Shown piece after piece: positions 16,743 to 24,739 of a DNA stretch of 64,000 nucleotides. The first letter of the stretch is position 1. Each line of letters begins with the position of its first letter. Where the stretch lies: the NCBI RefSeq assembly GCF_029911635.1, contig NZ_JARYTI010000004.1, positions 158,062 to 222,061 of the forward strand. The letters are read 5' to 3'. The notes under the pieces are model-generated. The model was not told the DNA's origin. It searched no databases and was given only the letters and a program-made list of their open reading frames with translations. The stretch comes from Sphingomonas sp. AR_OL41 (GTDB taxonomy: Bacteria; Pseudomonadota; Alphaproteobacteria; Sphingomonadales; Sphingomonadaceae). Both the position numbers and the translations under genes were made by a program.

Positions 16743-17171
16743 ATGACGACACGCAGCGGCTCAGCCCGTTATGACGGGTTTGGCAAGGACGGCCAGGGCC
16801 AGGTCTCGACCCAGTCGGGCGTCCTGACTAACCAGCGCTACGGCTTCGGCAGCCGCTTCGAGGACGGCCCGGGCACCAACCCGGAAGAACTTATCGCCGC
16901 CGCGCACGCCAGTTGCTTCACCATGGCGCTGAGCTTTGCGCTCGCCAGGGCAGGATTCAGCGATGGCGTGCTGGAAACGACCGCCAGGGTCACACTCGAC
17001 AAGGATGGCGACGGCTTCACCATCACCCGCTCGGATCTCGATCTAAGCGCGACGGTCGCCGGAATCGATCCGGCCGAGTTCGAGCGGATCGCGGCGGATG
17101 CCAAGGCCTATTGCCCGGTATCGAAATTGCTCAAGGCGGAGATCACGCTGACGCACCGCCTCAACGGCTAG
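16743..17171 (+). CDS. OsmC-family peroxiredoxin
   Basis: A 142-residue OsmC/Ohr-fold thiol peroxidase that reduces organic hydroperoxides. Both redox cysteines are present: the peroxidatic one in EELIAAAHASCFTMALSF and the resolving one in KAYCPVSKLL. The N-terminus with GSGxxGFGSRFEDGPGTNP-like loop and the length fit the OsmC subgroup more than Ohr. The start is ATG 16743, 8 bp after AAAGGGA; an ATG at 16725 is possible. It is monocistronic, with the downstream gene on the other strand. Confidence 0.93.
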   Translation: MTTRSGSARYDGFGKDGQGQVSTQSGVLTNQRYGFGSRFEDGPGTNPEELIAAAHASCFTMALSFALARAGFSDGVLETTARVTLDKDGDGFTITRSDLDLSATVAGIDPAEFERIAADAKAYCPVSKLLKAEITLTHRLNG

Positions 17172-17189
17172 GCACGGCCGGCCGGTCGA

Positions 17190-17408
17190 TCAGATCAGGC
17201 CGTGGCCGATGATCAGCCTGATCGTGCAGAACACGACCAGCAGCAGATTGAGGTTGCGGCCCGATTTGTGCGACGAGATTGCACCGATCGCCGCACCGAT
17301 GAGCGCCATCGGGATCAGCAGCCAGTTGAGCGCGCCCAGCAACGGGATGAACCCGATCAGCGCGAAGACCAGGACGATGACACCGAGCAGGAGCGAGATG
17401 ATGTTCAT
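17190..17408 (-). CDS. small two- to three-pass inner-membrane protein
   Basis: A 72-residue hydrophobic protein beginning MNIISLLLGVIVLVFALIGF, with further membrane segments NWLLIPMALIGAAIGAI and LLLVVFCTIRLIIG. The loop SSHKSGRNLN separates the last two. I recall similar uncharacterised small proteins in other sphingomonads. ATG 17408 is the natural start; the frame is open to 17444. Its stop lies 19 bp from the osmC-like stop (convergent). Confidence 0.7.
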   Translation of the reverse strand: MNIISLLLGVIVLVFALIGFIPLLGALNWLLIPMALIGAAIGAISSHKSGRNLNLLLVVFCTIRLIIGHGLI

Positions 17409-17527
17409 GCTTAACAAGATGGCGTGCATCGGACGCCCGCGCAAGGTGTTTTAGCTATATACCACACAACCAAAGCTTCTTTAACCGGATCGGGTGCATG
17501 GGTATCCGTCGTATCTGGAGCGTTTGA

Positions 17528-18307
17528 ATGGTTCGCACTCGGTTTCCGGGCCTCATGGTCCTCGCTTTGCCGCTGGCGCTGTTCGCCTGCGGTCCGCGCG
17601 ACAAGGACAGCCGCAACCTTGATTCGCTCGACAACGAGCTGATCGAGGCGGGCAACGCCAACAGCCATGACCCCGCGATGATGAGCGCGCTGCAGGACCA
17701 GATCATGGTCGACCCGTCGCTCGCCCATAAGGCCAATGACGACGCCGTGCGTCCGCCGGCCCAGCCGCTGTCGGGTGCGGTGCCGCCGGAGAACATTGCT
17801 GCCACGCCGTCAGGGACCGCGGCCACGACCGGCCAGGCGACCAGCGTCGCGGTCAAACCGACCCCCGCGCCCAAGGGCGCCAGCTGCCCGCAATGCGACG
17901 CCGCCAAGGCGTCGCTGACGCTCGGCGCGCTCGCCTCGCGGCAGCACGACCGCCGCACCGCCGCCTGCGCCGGCGCGCTGCGCTATTCCGCCGGCTGGGC
18001 CGACCGCCTGCCCGCCGACCTGCCGCTCTACCCCGATGCCCGCGTTGCCGAGGCCGCCGGTGCGGACGGCAAGGCCTGCGCGTTGCGCGCGGTGAGCTTC
18101 TCGACCGGCGCGTCGCTGCAACAGGTGATGGACTGGTATTATACCCGCGCCAGCGATGCCGGCTTCTCGGCCGAGCAACAGACCGACGGCAGCCAGCATG
18201 TGCTCGGCGGCACCCGCGACCGCGACGGCGGCGCCTTCGCGCTGTTCCTGACCAGCCGCCGCGACGGCGGCACCGATGTCGATCTCATCGCCAATAATGG
18301 GCGCTAG
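17528..18307 (+). CDS. sphingomonad lipoprotein, unknown function
   Basis: A 259-residue product with a signal sequence ending ALPLALFAC (lipobox LFAC). A Pro/Ala-rich linker runs to about residue 115. A CPQC pair at residues 119-122 could bind a metal or form a disulfide. The C-terminal 110 residues form a compact domain (YSAGWADRLPADLPLYPDA, LQQVMDWYYTRASDAGF, LTSRRDGGTDVDLIA) resembling domains that follow the pattern of small stress-linked envelope proteins. I do not recognise a named family. No operon partners. Confidence 0.75.
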   Translation: MVRTRFPGLMVLALPLALFACGPRDKDSRNLDSLDNELIEAGNANSHDPAMMSALQDQIMVDPSLAHKANDDAVRPPAQPLSGAVPPENIAATPSGTAATTGQATSVAVKPTPAPKGASCPQCDAAKASLTLGALASRQHDRRTAACAGALRYSAGWADRLPADLPLYPDARVAEAAGADGKACALRAVSFSTGASLQQVMDWYYTRASDAGFSAEQQTDGSQHVLGGTRDRDGGAFALFLTSRRDGGTDVDLIANNGR

Positions 18308-18349
18308 ATAGAGCATTCCGTACGTAACCTGAGCCATATCGCCGCACCT

Positions 18350-18460
18350 CCCCCCTTCCCCGGCGAAGGCCGGGGCCCAGCTGGGATAGCGGATATGATG
18401 GGCGGCAACGCCCGTCGCTGCGTTCCCCGACTGGACCCCGGCCTTCGCCGGGCAAGGCAG
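18350..18460. repeat. inverted pair of REP palindromes (BIME-like), GAAG-loop class
   Basis: Two copies of the CCCCGGC-GAAG-GCCGGG hairpin in opposite orientation, about 60 bp apart, with CCCAGCTGGG next to the first and GACTGGACCCC next to the second. It fills the 200 bp between two convergent genes. Confidence 0.8.
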
Positions 18461-18509
18461 GATGATAGTGCAGCTACGCGTATCGCGGTCGGATCTCACC
18501 CACACCGTT

Positions 18510-19214
18510 CTAACGCTCCGGCTCCCGACCATGTTTGATCGCCATATGGCGGTCCCACCGCACGCGCAGTTCGCCGGGTCGACAACCATGGCGCTCGTCG
18601 AGAAATTCGGCGTCCGCCACGCGATCGGTGCGGAAGTGGCGAAAGTCCTGTCGTAGCTCGCACCACGCCGCGAGCATGCGCACCGTGTCGAAATAACCGA
18701 CCACGACGGGCCAGATCGTCCGCGCACTCACCGCGCCGCGCTCGTCGCGATAGCCGATGCGGATCTTGCGCCCGGTGTGAATCCACGACCGCGTCCGCGC
18801 GATATCGATACCGTCCGCCGCGACGCTACCCGGCCGCGTCCCGATCGCCGGTTGGGCGAAATATGGCCGAAGATGCTGGGGCACCACGTTGGTGATCTTG
18901 GCAATGAGATCGCGCGCCGCGCTCGCCAGCACGGGGTCACCGCGACCGGCGACCCATTGCGCCCCGAGCACCGCCGCCTCGATCTCGTCGGCGGTCAGCA
19001 TCAGCGGCGGCATGTCGAAATGGCCGTCCAGCACATAACCCAAGCCCGCCTCGCCGCGGATCGGCACGCGCTGACCGATCAGGTCGGCAATATCGCGATA
19101 CACCGTGCGCTTCGAAACCTCGAGTTCGCGCGCCACCACATCCGCCGTGATCGGTCGCGACGAGCGCCGCAGTATCTGGATGATCTGAAAGAGTCGGTCG
19201 GCCCGGCGCATCAT
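18510..19214 (-). CDS. YafY-family transcriptional regulator (HTH_11 + WYL domain)
   Basis: A 234-residue DeoR-like regulator. The N-terminal winged helix (RADRLFQIIQILRRSSRPIT, ELEVSKRTVYRDIADL) is followed by a WYL-type ligand domain with RKIRIGYRDERGAVSARTIWP and the typical MLAAWCELRQDFRHFRTDR. WYL domains bind ligands or nucleic acids. It is divergent from a glutathione S-transferase gene, with 100 bp between starts, so that gene is the likely target. Two ATG codons (19214, 19211) could start it. Confidence 0.9.
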   Translation of the reverse strand: MMRRADRLFQIIQILRRSSRPITADVVARELEVSKRTVYRDIADLIGQRVPIRGEAGLGYVLDGHFDMPPLMLTADEIEAAVLGAQWVAGRGDPVLASAARDLIAKITNVVPQHLRPYFAQPAIGTRPGSVAADGIDIARTRSWIHTGRKIRIGYRDERGAVSARTIWPVVVGYFDTVRMLAAWCELRQDFRHFRTDRVADAEFLDERHGCRPGELRVRWDRHMAIKHGREPER

Positions 19215-19314
19215 GTCCTCGCTGCTGACATCATGCTGTCAGCAGGCCCTCCCTACAAGCGCTCATGTCGCGCGGCACCAATCGGGTTGCCGGCGCCGTC
19301 GCAGGAGATTCCGA

Positions 19315-19926
19315 ATGATTACATTGTACCATGCGCCCCAGTCGCGTTCCTCGCGGATAATCTGGCTGCTCGAGGAACTCGGCGCGCCCTACCGCATCGA
19401 ACAGGTATCGATCTTCAGGCCGATGACCGGTGCCGGTGCGCCCGACCCCTCCAATCCCCACCCCGACAAGCAGGTACCGGCGATCATGCAGGGCGACGAG
19501 GTCGTCGCCGAATCCGTCGCTATCCTTCTTTACCTGACCGACGCGTTTCCCGCGGCCGGTCTCGGCCCGATCGCCGTCGAGCCCGGCCGCGGCGCCTATC
19601 TCACCTGGATCGCCTGGTACGCCGCGAGCATGGAGCCGGCGATGTTCGCCGCCATGGGCAACGAGCTGGGCGCCGCGCCGCTCAAGCAACGTAGCTACGA
19701 CGCCGTCGTCCGCCGCCTCGAAAGCGCCCTCGCCCACGGTCCCTATATGATGGGCGACACATTCTCAGGGGTCGACCTGCTGGTCGCCAGTGCGATCAAT
19801 TTCGCGCGGCGCGCCTTCCCCGAGAGTGCGACGCTCGACGCCTATGTCGCACGCTGTACGAACCGCCCGGCGGCGGTGCGCGCCGCCGCCCTCGACGATG
19901 CGACCGGACTGCAGCGCGCTGCCTGA
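19315..19926 (+). CDS. glutathione S-transferase family protein
   Basis: A 203-residue GST. The thioredoxin-like N-terminal domain (ITLYHAPQSRSSRIIWLLEEL) carries the Ser-type catalytic motif, KQVPAIMQGDEVVAESVAI has the cis-Pro and the glutathione-binding ES pair, and the helical C-domain includes YMMGDTFSGVDLLVA. GSTs conjugate or reduce electrophiles in the cytoplasm. The start is ATG 19315 after GGAGA; an upstream in-frame ATG at 19213 would add an unlikely Cys/Arg-rich leader. The divergent YafY regulator probably controls it. Confidence 0.92.
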   Translation: MITLYHAPQSRSSRIIWLLEELGAPYRIEQVSIFRPMTGAGAPDPSNPHPDKQVPAIMQGDEVVAESVAILLYLTDAFPAAGLGPIAVEPGRGAYLTWIAWYAASMEPAMFAAMGNELGAAPLKQRSYDAVVRRLESALAHGPYMMGDTFSGVDLLVASAINFARRAFPESATLDAYVARCTNRPAAVRAAALDDATGLQRAA

Positions 19927-19931
19927 TCCCC

Positions 19932-19978
19932 GGTGGATTCCCCCTTCCCCGGCGACCGACCGGGGAAGGGAATCCGCC
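19932..19978. terminator. long GC hairpin between GST and crcB
   Basis: About 19 bp on each side pair (GGTGGATTCCC ... GGGAATCCGCC) with a 2-base bulge, around a short loop. No T-run follows, so it may be a REP-like element that also acts as an mRNA end or stabiliser. It does not fit the fluoride riboswitch consensus. Confidence 0.45.
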
Positions 19979-20017
19979 GTGGGGTGACGGGAGAGGCCAT
20001 CCGCGCTAACGGGGGCC

Positions 20018-20395
20018 ATGTTTTCCCTGTTTCTCGTGATGCTCGGCGGCGCCCTCGGCTCCGGCGCGCGATATCTTACCGGCGTCGCCATGCTGCGGCT
20101 GTGCGGCCCGAACTTTCCCTTCGGCACGCTGACGGTCAATCTCGTCGGCGGGCTGGCCATGGGTCTGCTCGTCGGCACCCTCGCCCGCCTGTCGGTGCCG
20201 GGCGAGAACTGGCGCTTGCTGCTCGCGGTCGGCGTGCTTGGCGGCTACACGACCTTTTCGAGCTTCTCGCTCGACGTGGCCAACATGCTCCAGCGCGGTG
20301 ACCTGGCGACGGCACTGGGTTATGTGCTCTTGTCGGTAGTTGGCGCGATCGGCGCGCTGTTCCTCGGCCTCCTACTGACACGGGTGGCGGCATGA
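20018..20395 (+). CDS. crcB: CrcB/Fluc fluoride channel
   Basis: A four-helix inner-membrane protein of 125 residues that exports fluoride as an antiparallel dimer. GGALGSGARYLTG, the NFPFGTLTVNLVG motif with its central Asn, and GVLGGYTTFSSFSLD, which lines the pore with Phe and Thr/Ser, are diagnostic. It starts at ATG 20018, and its stop overlaps the rluC start by 4 bp (ATGA), so both are translated from one message. Confidence 0.95.
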   Translation: MFSLFLVMLGGALGSGARYLTGVAMLRLCGPNFPFGTLTVNLVGGLAMGLLVGTLARLSVPGENWRLLLAVGVLGGYTTFSSFSLDVANMLQRGDLATALGYVLLSVVGAIGALFLGLLLTRVAA

Positions 20396-21537
20396 GCGAC
20401 AAGATGAGCGAGACCGACGTCCGCCAGTTCAACGTCGGTTATGACGATGAGGGCATCCGGCTCGACCGCTGGTTCAAGCGGCATTTGCCCGACACCAGTT
20501 TCACCACTGTCGCCAAATGGGCGCGTACCGGCCAGCTGCGCGTCGATGGCGCGCGCGCGACGCCAGGCGACCGCATCGCCGCCGGTCAGATCATCCGCGT
20601 GCCGCCGGCCGAGCCGGTGCGCGTCGATGCCGTGACCGGCGCGCCGACGGGCCCGAAGAAGCGCGAGCGCGAACCGCTCAGCGGCGAGCAGACCGATTTC
20701 ATCCGCGATCTCGTCATCCACCGCGACAAGCAGGCGATCGTCATCAACAAGCCGCCGGGTCTCGCGACGCAGGGCGGCACCAAGACCACCGAGCATGTCG
20801 ACGGACTGCTCGACGGTCTGACCTTCGACGGCGAGAGCCGCCCCAAGCTGGTCCACCGGCTCGACAAGGATACCTCGGGCGTGCTGCTCGTCGCGCGCAC
20901 CGCGCGCGCCGCCGGTTATTTCGCCAAGGCCTTTTCGTCGCGCAGCGCCGAGAAGATCTATTGGGCGCTGATCGTCGGCGTGCCGTCGATCGAGGACGGC
21001 ATGGTCGAACTGCCGATTTCCAAGCAGCCGGGCAGCGGCGGCGAGAAGATGCATGTCGACGAGAAGGAAGGGCAAACCGCACGCACGCGCTACCGCGTGA
21101 TTGAGCGCGCCGGCAACCAGACCGCCTGGGTCGAGCTCCGCCCCTTCACCGGCCGCACCCATCAGCTGCGCGTGCACATGGCGGCGATCGGCCATCCGAT
21201 CGTCGGCGACGGCAAATATGGCGGTCAGGCAGCGTTCCTGACCGGCGGGATCAGCCGCAAGATGCACCTCCACGCCCGCCGACTGCGCATCGACCATCCC
21301 GACGACGCGCCGATCGACATCACCGCCGAACTGCCGACGCATTTCGCCGACAGCCTCAAGCAGCTCGGCTTCGACGAGATGCTCGGCAACACCATGCCGC
21401 TCGACAAGCCGCCGCCGCCGAGCCGCGCGGTCCTGAAGCAGCAGGCGAAGCATCACGCCAAGGGTGTCCGCAAGGCACGCCGCGGCGAACGGCGCGGACG
21501 CGGCGAGCGCGAGGCCGCGCCGAAGCCGCGCCGCTAG
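20392..21537 (+). CDS. rluC: RluC/RluD-family 23S rRNA pseudouridine synthase
   Basis: A 381-residue enzyme with an N-terminal S4 RNA-binding domain (IRLDRWFKRHLPDTSF, GQLRVDG) and a pseudouridine synthase domain whose catalytic Asp lies in VHRLDKDTSGVLL. FTGRTHQLRVHMA is the second conserved motif. The last 50 residues are Lys/Arg-rich and probably bind RNA. RluC modifies 23S rRNA helices 35-39; assignment to RluC rather than another family member is by best overall pattern. ATG 20404 is a second possible start. Confidence 0.9.
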   Translation: MSDKMSETDVRQFNVGYDDEGIRLDRWFKRHLPDTSFTTVAKWARTGQLRVDGARATPGDRIAAGQIIRVPPAEPVRVDAVTGAPTGPKKREREPLSGEQTDFIRDLVIHRDKQAIVINKPPGLATQGGTKTTEHVDGLLDGLTFDGESRPKLVHRLDKDTSGVLLVARTARAAGYFAKAFSSRSAEKIYWALIVGVPSIEDGMVELPISKQPGSGGEKMHVDEKEGQTARTRYRVIERAGNQTAWVELRPFTGRTHQLRVHMAAIGHPIVGDGKYGGQAAFLTGGISRKMHLHARRLRIDHPDDAPIDITAELPTHFADSLKQLGFDEMLGNTMPLDKPPPPSRAVLKQQAKHHAKGVRKARRGERRGRGEREAAPKPRR

Positions 21538-21546
21538 GACCGACCG

Positions 21547-22149
21547 GTGCACCCCAACCGCGCCTTCCGCTTCGACAGCGACGCCGCGATCCTCGACTGG
21601 GCGGTCGGACGCGGCTTTGCGCACATCTTCGCGACCACGCCCGAGGGCCCGATGGTCGTGCACGCACCGATCATCGCCGCCGGGCCGGGAGCGTTGCGCT
21701 TCCACGTCTCGCGCGCCAACCGCATGATGCCACATCTCGACGGTGCGCGACTGCTGCTGAGCGTATCGGGGCCCGACGGCTACATTACGCCCGGCTGGTA
21801 TGTCGACGGCGCACAGAGCGTGCCGACCTGGAATTATGTCAGTGCCGAGATCGAGGGCACCGCCACCACGATCGACGAAGAAAGCCTTGTCGCCCAACTG
21901 GATACGCTGGCCGCCGGGCACGAGCCGCGCGTCGCGCCCGAACGCCCCTGGACCCGTGACAAAATGGACGAGGCCCGCTTCCGCGCGATGCTCAAGGCGA
22001 TCATCGGTTTCGAGCTGAGCGTCGAAGCGGTGCGCGGCACGATCAAGCTCGGCCAGAACAAGAATGACGCCGACATCGCTGGCGTGATCGCCGGACTGCG
22101 CGGCAGCGGCAACCCCGATCTCGCCGCGGCGACCGAGGCGGCGCGATGA
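21547..22149 (+). CDS. PaiB-like FMN-binding negative regulator family protein
   Basis: A 200-residue split-barrel flavin-binding protein. FRFDSDAAILDWAVGRGFAHI, HAPIIAAGPGALRFHVSRANR and the YITPGWYVDGAQSVPTWNYV block are the PaiB signature. PaiB in Bacillus represses sporulation and protease genes, but most homologues are uncharacterised and may be enzymes. It starts at GTG 21547, 10 bp after rluC, and its stop overlaps the HAD gene by 4 bp, so it belongs to the same run of co-directional genes. Confidence 0.88.
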   Translation: MHPNRAFRFDSDAAILDWAVGRGFAHIFATTPEGPMVVHAPIIAAGPGALRFHVSRANRMMPHLDGARLLLSVSGPDGYITPGWYVDGAQSVPTWNYVSAEIEGTATTIDEESLVAQLDTLAAGHEPRVAPERPWTRDKMDEARFRAMLKAIIGFELSVEAVRGTIKLGQNKNDADIAGVIAGLRGSGNPDLAAATEAAR

Positions 22150-22805
22150 ACCGCCTCGCACTGTTCGACTGCGACGGCACGCTGGTCGACAGCCAGGCCA
22201 ATATCTGCGTCGCGATGGAAACCGCCTTTGCCGAGGCGGCGATCCCCGCGCCGCCGCGCGAGGCGATCCGGCGGATCGTCGGGCTCAGCCTGGTCGAAGC
22301 GGTCGGCGCGCTGCTGCCCGAGGCCGACGACGCGCTCCACCGCCGCCTCGCCGCCGACTACAAGGCCGCGTTCTTCCGGCTCCGCGGCTCGGGCGCGATG
22401 GCTGACGAACCGCTGTTCGAGGGCATGATCGAAACGCTCGATGCCCTGACCGAAGCCGGCTGGGTGCTCGGCGTCGCGACCGGCAAGTCCGATCGCGGCC
22501 TGGCGCATGTGCTCAGCCATCACGGCATCATCACGCGCTTCGTCACGCTGCAGACCGCCGACCGCCACCCCTCCAAGCCCGACCCGGCGATGATCATGGC
22601 GGCGATGGCCGAGGCCGGCGCCGCGCCCGAGACGACGGTGATGATCGGCGACACCAGCTACGACATGCTGATGGCACGCGCCGCCGGCACGAGCGCGCTC
22701 GGCGTCGCCTGGGGCTATCACCCGGTCGAGGAACTCACCGCCGCCGGCGCGCATGCCGTCGCCCCGACCGTCGCCGAGCTTCCCCGGCACATGGAGAATT
22801 TGTGA
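22146..22805 (+). CDS. HAD-superfamily hydrolase, phosphoglycolate phosphatase-like
   Basis: A 219-residue HAD subfamily IA phosphatase. LFDCDGTLVDSQ carries the nucleophile Asp and the acid/base Asp, VATGKSDRG is motif II, the Lys of HPSKPDPAM is motif III, and VMIGDTSYDMLMA is motif IV. The cap follows residue 20. Phosphoglycolate or another small sugar phosphate is the likely substrate, but HAD specificity cannot be read from sequence. It overlaps its neighbours by 4 bp on both sides. Confidence 0.9.
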   Translation: MNRLALFDCDGTLVDSQANICVAMETAFAEAAIPAPPREAIRRIVGLSLVEAVGALLPEADDALHRRLAADYKAAFFRLRGSGAMADEPLFEGMIETLDALTEAGWVLGVATGKSDRGLAHVLSHHGIITRFVTLQTADRHPSKPDPAMIMAAMAEAGAAPETTVMIGDTSYDMLMARAAGTSALGVAWGYHPVEELTAAGAHAVAPTVAELPRHMENL

Positions 22806-23023
22806 GCAGCCCCGACTCGACCGCCCGCAACCGCTATCTGCTCATCGCGGGAAGCCGTATCATCGGGTCGCTCGGTGCGATCCTCGGCATCATCCTGCTC
22901 GCCCGCGCGCAGGACTGGCCGACCAAGGGGCTCGGCGTCGCGATCGTGCTCGCCGCGCTCTACATGGTCGCGACCGTGCCGGCCGCGCTCGCGCATCGCT
23001 GGCGGACGCCGCCGCAGCCGTGA
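22802..23023 (+). CDS. small two-pass membrane protein
   Basis: A 73-residue protein with two membrane helices (LLIAGSRIIGSLGAILGIILL and GVAIVLAALYMVATVPAALA) joined by a short polar loop. I do not recognise a named family. It sits between the HAD phosphatase and the ATP12 chaperone gene with start/stop overlaps on both sides (GTGA at the 3' end), so it is certainly translated with them. Confidence 0.75.
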   Translation: MSSPDSTARNRYLLIAGSRIIGSLGAILGIILLARAQDWPTKGLGVAIVLAALYMVATVPAALAHRWRTPPQP

Positions 23024-23700
23024 AGCGCTTCTGGAAAGAGGTCACGATCGATGCCGGGCGCGGCATCGCGCTCGACGGTCGCCCGGTGCGCACGCCGGGC
23101 AAGGTCGCGCTCGCCCTGCCCACGCCTGCGCTGGCCGAAGCGGTCGCTGACGAATGGCGCGCGGTCGAGGGCAAGATCGATCCGCGCGCGATGCCGCTGA
23201 CCGGCCTCGCCAACGCCGCGATCGACCGCATCGCGCCCGACCCGGCGACCTTCGCCACCGGCCTTGCTGGCTGGGGCGAGAGCGACCTGCTTTGTTACCG
23301 CGCCGAATCGCCAGAGCCGCTGATCGAGCGCCAGGCCGCCGCCTGGGACCCGCTGCTCGACTGGGCACGCAAGCGCTACGACGTGCATTTCGTCGTCACC
23401 GCCGGGATCATGCACAAGCATCAACCGCCCGCGACGCTCGCCCGCCTCGCCGAGGCAGTGGCCGCGCGATCGGCGTTTGAGCTCGCGCCGCTGTCGACGA
23501 TCGTCACCATCTCCGGCACTTTGGTCGGCGCACTGGCGCTGCTCGAAGGCGCGACCGACGCCGCCACTTTATGGGCGGCGGCGCATGTCGACGAGGACTG
23601 GCAGGCGGAGCTATGGGGCCGCGATCCGCTGGCGCTGGCCGCCTATGAGGAACGCGAGCGCGACTATGCCGCGGCGGTGAGATTTCTGGCGTTGCTGTAA
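23020..23700 (+). CDS. ATP12-family F1-ATPase assembly chaperone
   Basis: A 226-residue homologue of mitochondrial Atp12p, which binds the alpha subunit of F1-ATPase until it joins beta. Features are KRFWKEVTIDAGRGIALDGRPVRTP at the N-terminus (given here as two parts, FWKEVTID and LDGRPVRTP), EWRAVEGKIDPRAMPLTGLAN, and ESDLLCYRAESPEPLIERQ with WDPLLDWA. The start is GTG 23020, overlapping the previous stop. The family is restricted to alphaproteobacteria and mitochondria, which supports the lineage call. Confidence 0.93.
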   Translation: MKRFWKEVTIDAGRGIALDGRPVRTPGKVALALPTPALAEAVADEWRAVEGKIDPRAMPLTGLANAAIDRIAPDPATFATGLAGWGESDLLCYRAESPEPLIERQAAAWDPLLDWARKRYDVHFVVTAGIMHKHQPPATLARLAEAVAARSAFELAPLSTIVTISGTLVGALALLEGATDAATLWAAAHVDEDWQAELWGRDPLALAAYEERERDYAAAVRFLALL

Positions 23701-23722
23701 CGCCACCCATTGATGCTGCTGC

Positions 23723-24373
23723 TTAGCGCAGCAACTTGCGGATGAAACCGATGATCCCGGTCTGGCGCGAGCGCTTCAGGCGCTCGGCCGCGAGAATGAT
23801 CTTCACATGCTGAAAGCATTGCTCGACATCGTCGTTGACCAGCACATAGTCATAGCCGTCCCAGTGGCTGACCTCGTTCGCCGCGCGATCCATCCGCGCG
23901 TTGATGACGTCCATCGTATCGGTCGCGCGTCGTTCGAGGCGAATGCGCAACTCGGGCATCGACGGCGGCAGGATGAAGACACGCACGACGTCGCCGCCGG
24001 CCAGCTGGTGAAGCTGCTGCGCACCCTGCCAGTCGATATCGAACAGGATGTCGCGCCCCTCGCCGAGCGTGTGAAACACATCGGCCTTGGGCGTGCCGTA
24101 GCGATGCCCGAAGACATGGGCCCATTCGAGGAACTCGTGATTCGCCACCATCGTGCGGAAAGTTTCGAGGTCGACGAAATGATAATCGACACCGTCGGTT
24201 TCGCCCGGGCGGATCGGCCGCGTCGTGTAAGACACTGACATCCCAAGCTCTGCCTCGTCGGCGAGCAGCTTGCGCGCGATCGTCGACTTGCCCGCGCCGG
24301 ACGGCGAGGACAGCACGAACAGTACGCCCCGGCGCTTGAATCCATGCGGGTCTTCGGGGGTGCTGGCGTCCAT
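23723..24373 (-). CDS. gmk: guanylate kinase
   Basis: A 216-residue P-loop kinase converting GMP to GDP. VLSSPSGAGKSTIARKLL is the Walker A, SVSYTTRPIRPGETDGVDYHFV is the GMP-binding region, FLEWAHVFGHRYGTP and ILFDIDWQGAQQL follow, and RMDRAANEVSHWDGYDYVLVND lies near the end. It is of normal length and starts at ATG 24373. The gene is convergent with the ATP12 gene. Confidence 0.97.
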   Translation of the reverse strand: MDASTPEDPHGFKRRGVLFVLSSPSGAGKSTIARKLLADEAELGMSVSYTTRPIRPGETDGVDYHFVDLETFRTMVANHEFLEWAHVFGHRYGTPKADVFHTLGEGRDILFDIDWQGAQQLHQLAGGDVVRVFILPPSMPELRIRLERRATDTMDVINARMDRAANEVSHWDGYDYVLVNDDVEQCFQHVKIILAAERLKRSRQTGIIGFIRKLLR

Positions 24374-24464
24374 GCGCGCTAGTGGCGCGGGAGAGCGCCG
24401 GGCGTCAAGCTTTGCCGGCGCGCGGCGGCGCGAAAAGCCCGTCGCTGGGGGCTGCCGGGGGCGA

Positions 24465-24683
24465 TTACCTCGACGTCTTCGCCGACCCGAACGCGCGTTC
24501 CTTCAGTTCGACCGCACCGCGCAGCACCGCCCAGCCGACCGCATAGGTCACCGCGAGCGGCAGCACGATCTTGAGCACATTCGCGCTGATCGCACCGATC
24601 ACAGCGCCATCGGCGGCGCTGTCGTCGCCGCTCATCGCATCGATCGCGCCACCGATCATCGCGCCCACCGTCGTTGCACTCAT
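24465..24683 (-). CDS. small membrane protein, unknown function
   Basis: A 72-residue product with a Gly/Ala-rich N-terminus (MSATTVGAMIGGAIDAMSGD) and one or two membrane segments (VIGAISANVLKIVLPLAVTYAVGWAVL). It ends in a charged tail. I do not recognise it. It lies between fumC and gmk on the same strand, and its codon use is like its neighbours. Confidence 0.55.
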   Translation of the reverse strand: MSATTVGAMIGGAIDAMSGDDSAADGAVIGAISANVLKIVLPLAVTYAVGWAVLRGAVELKERAFGSAKTSR

Positions 24684-24739
24684 GAAATCATCTCCTCGTT
24701 CGCCCGGTGAAGCGCGCGAGGCGGGAAACGGTTCCGGCG

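Noticed and set aside
19932..20017. Fluoride riboswitch before crcB
   Set aside because: The hairpin does not contain the conserved fluoride-aptamer strands; it is a simple perfect stem.
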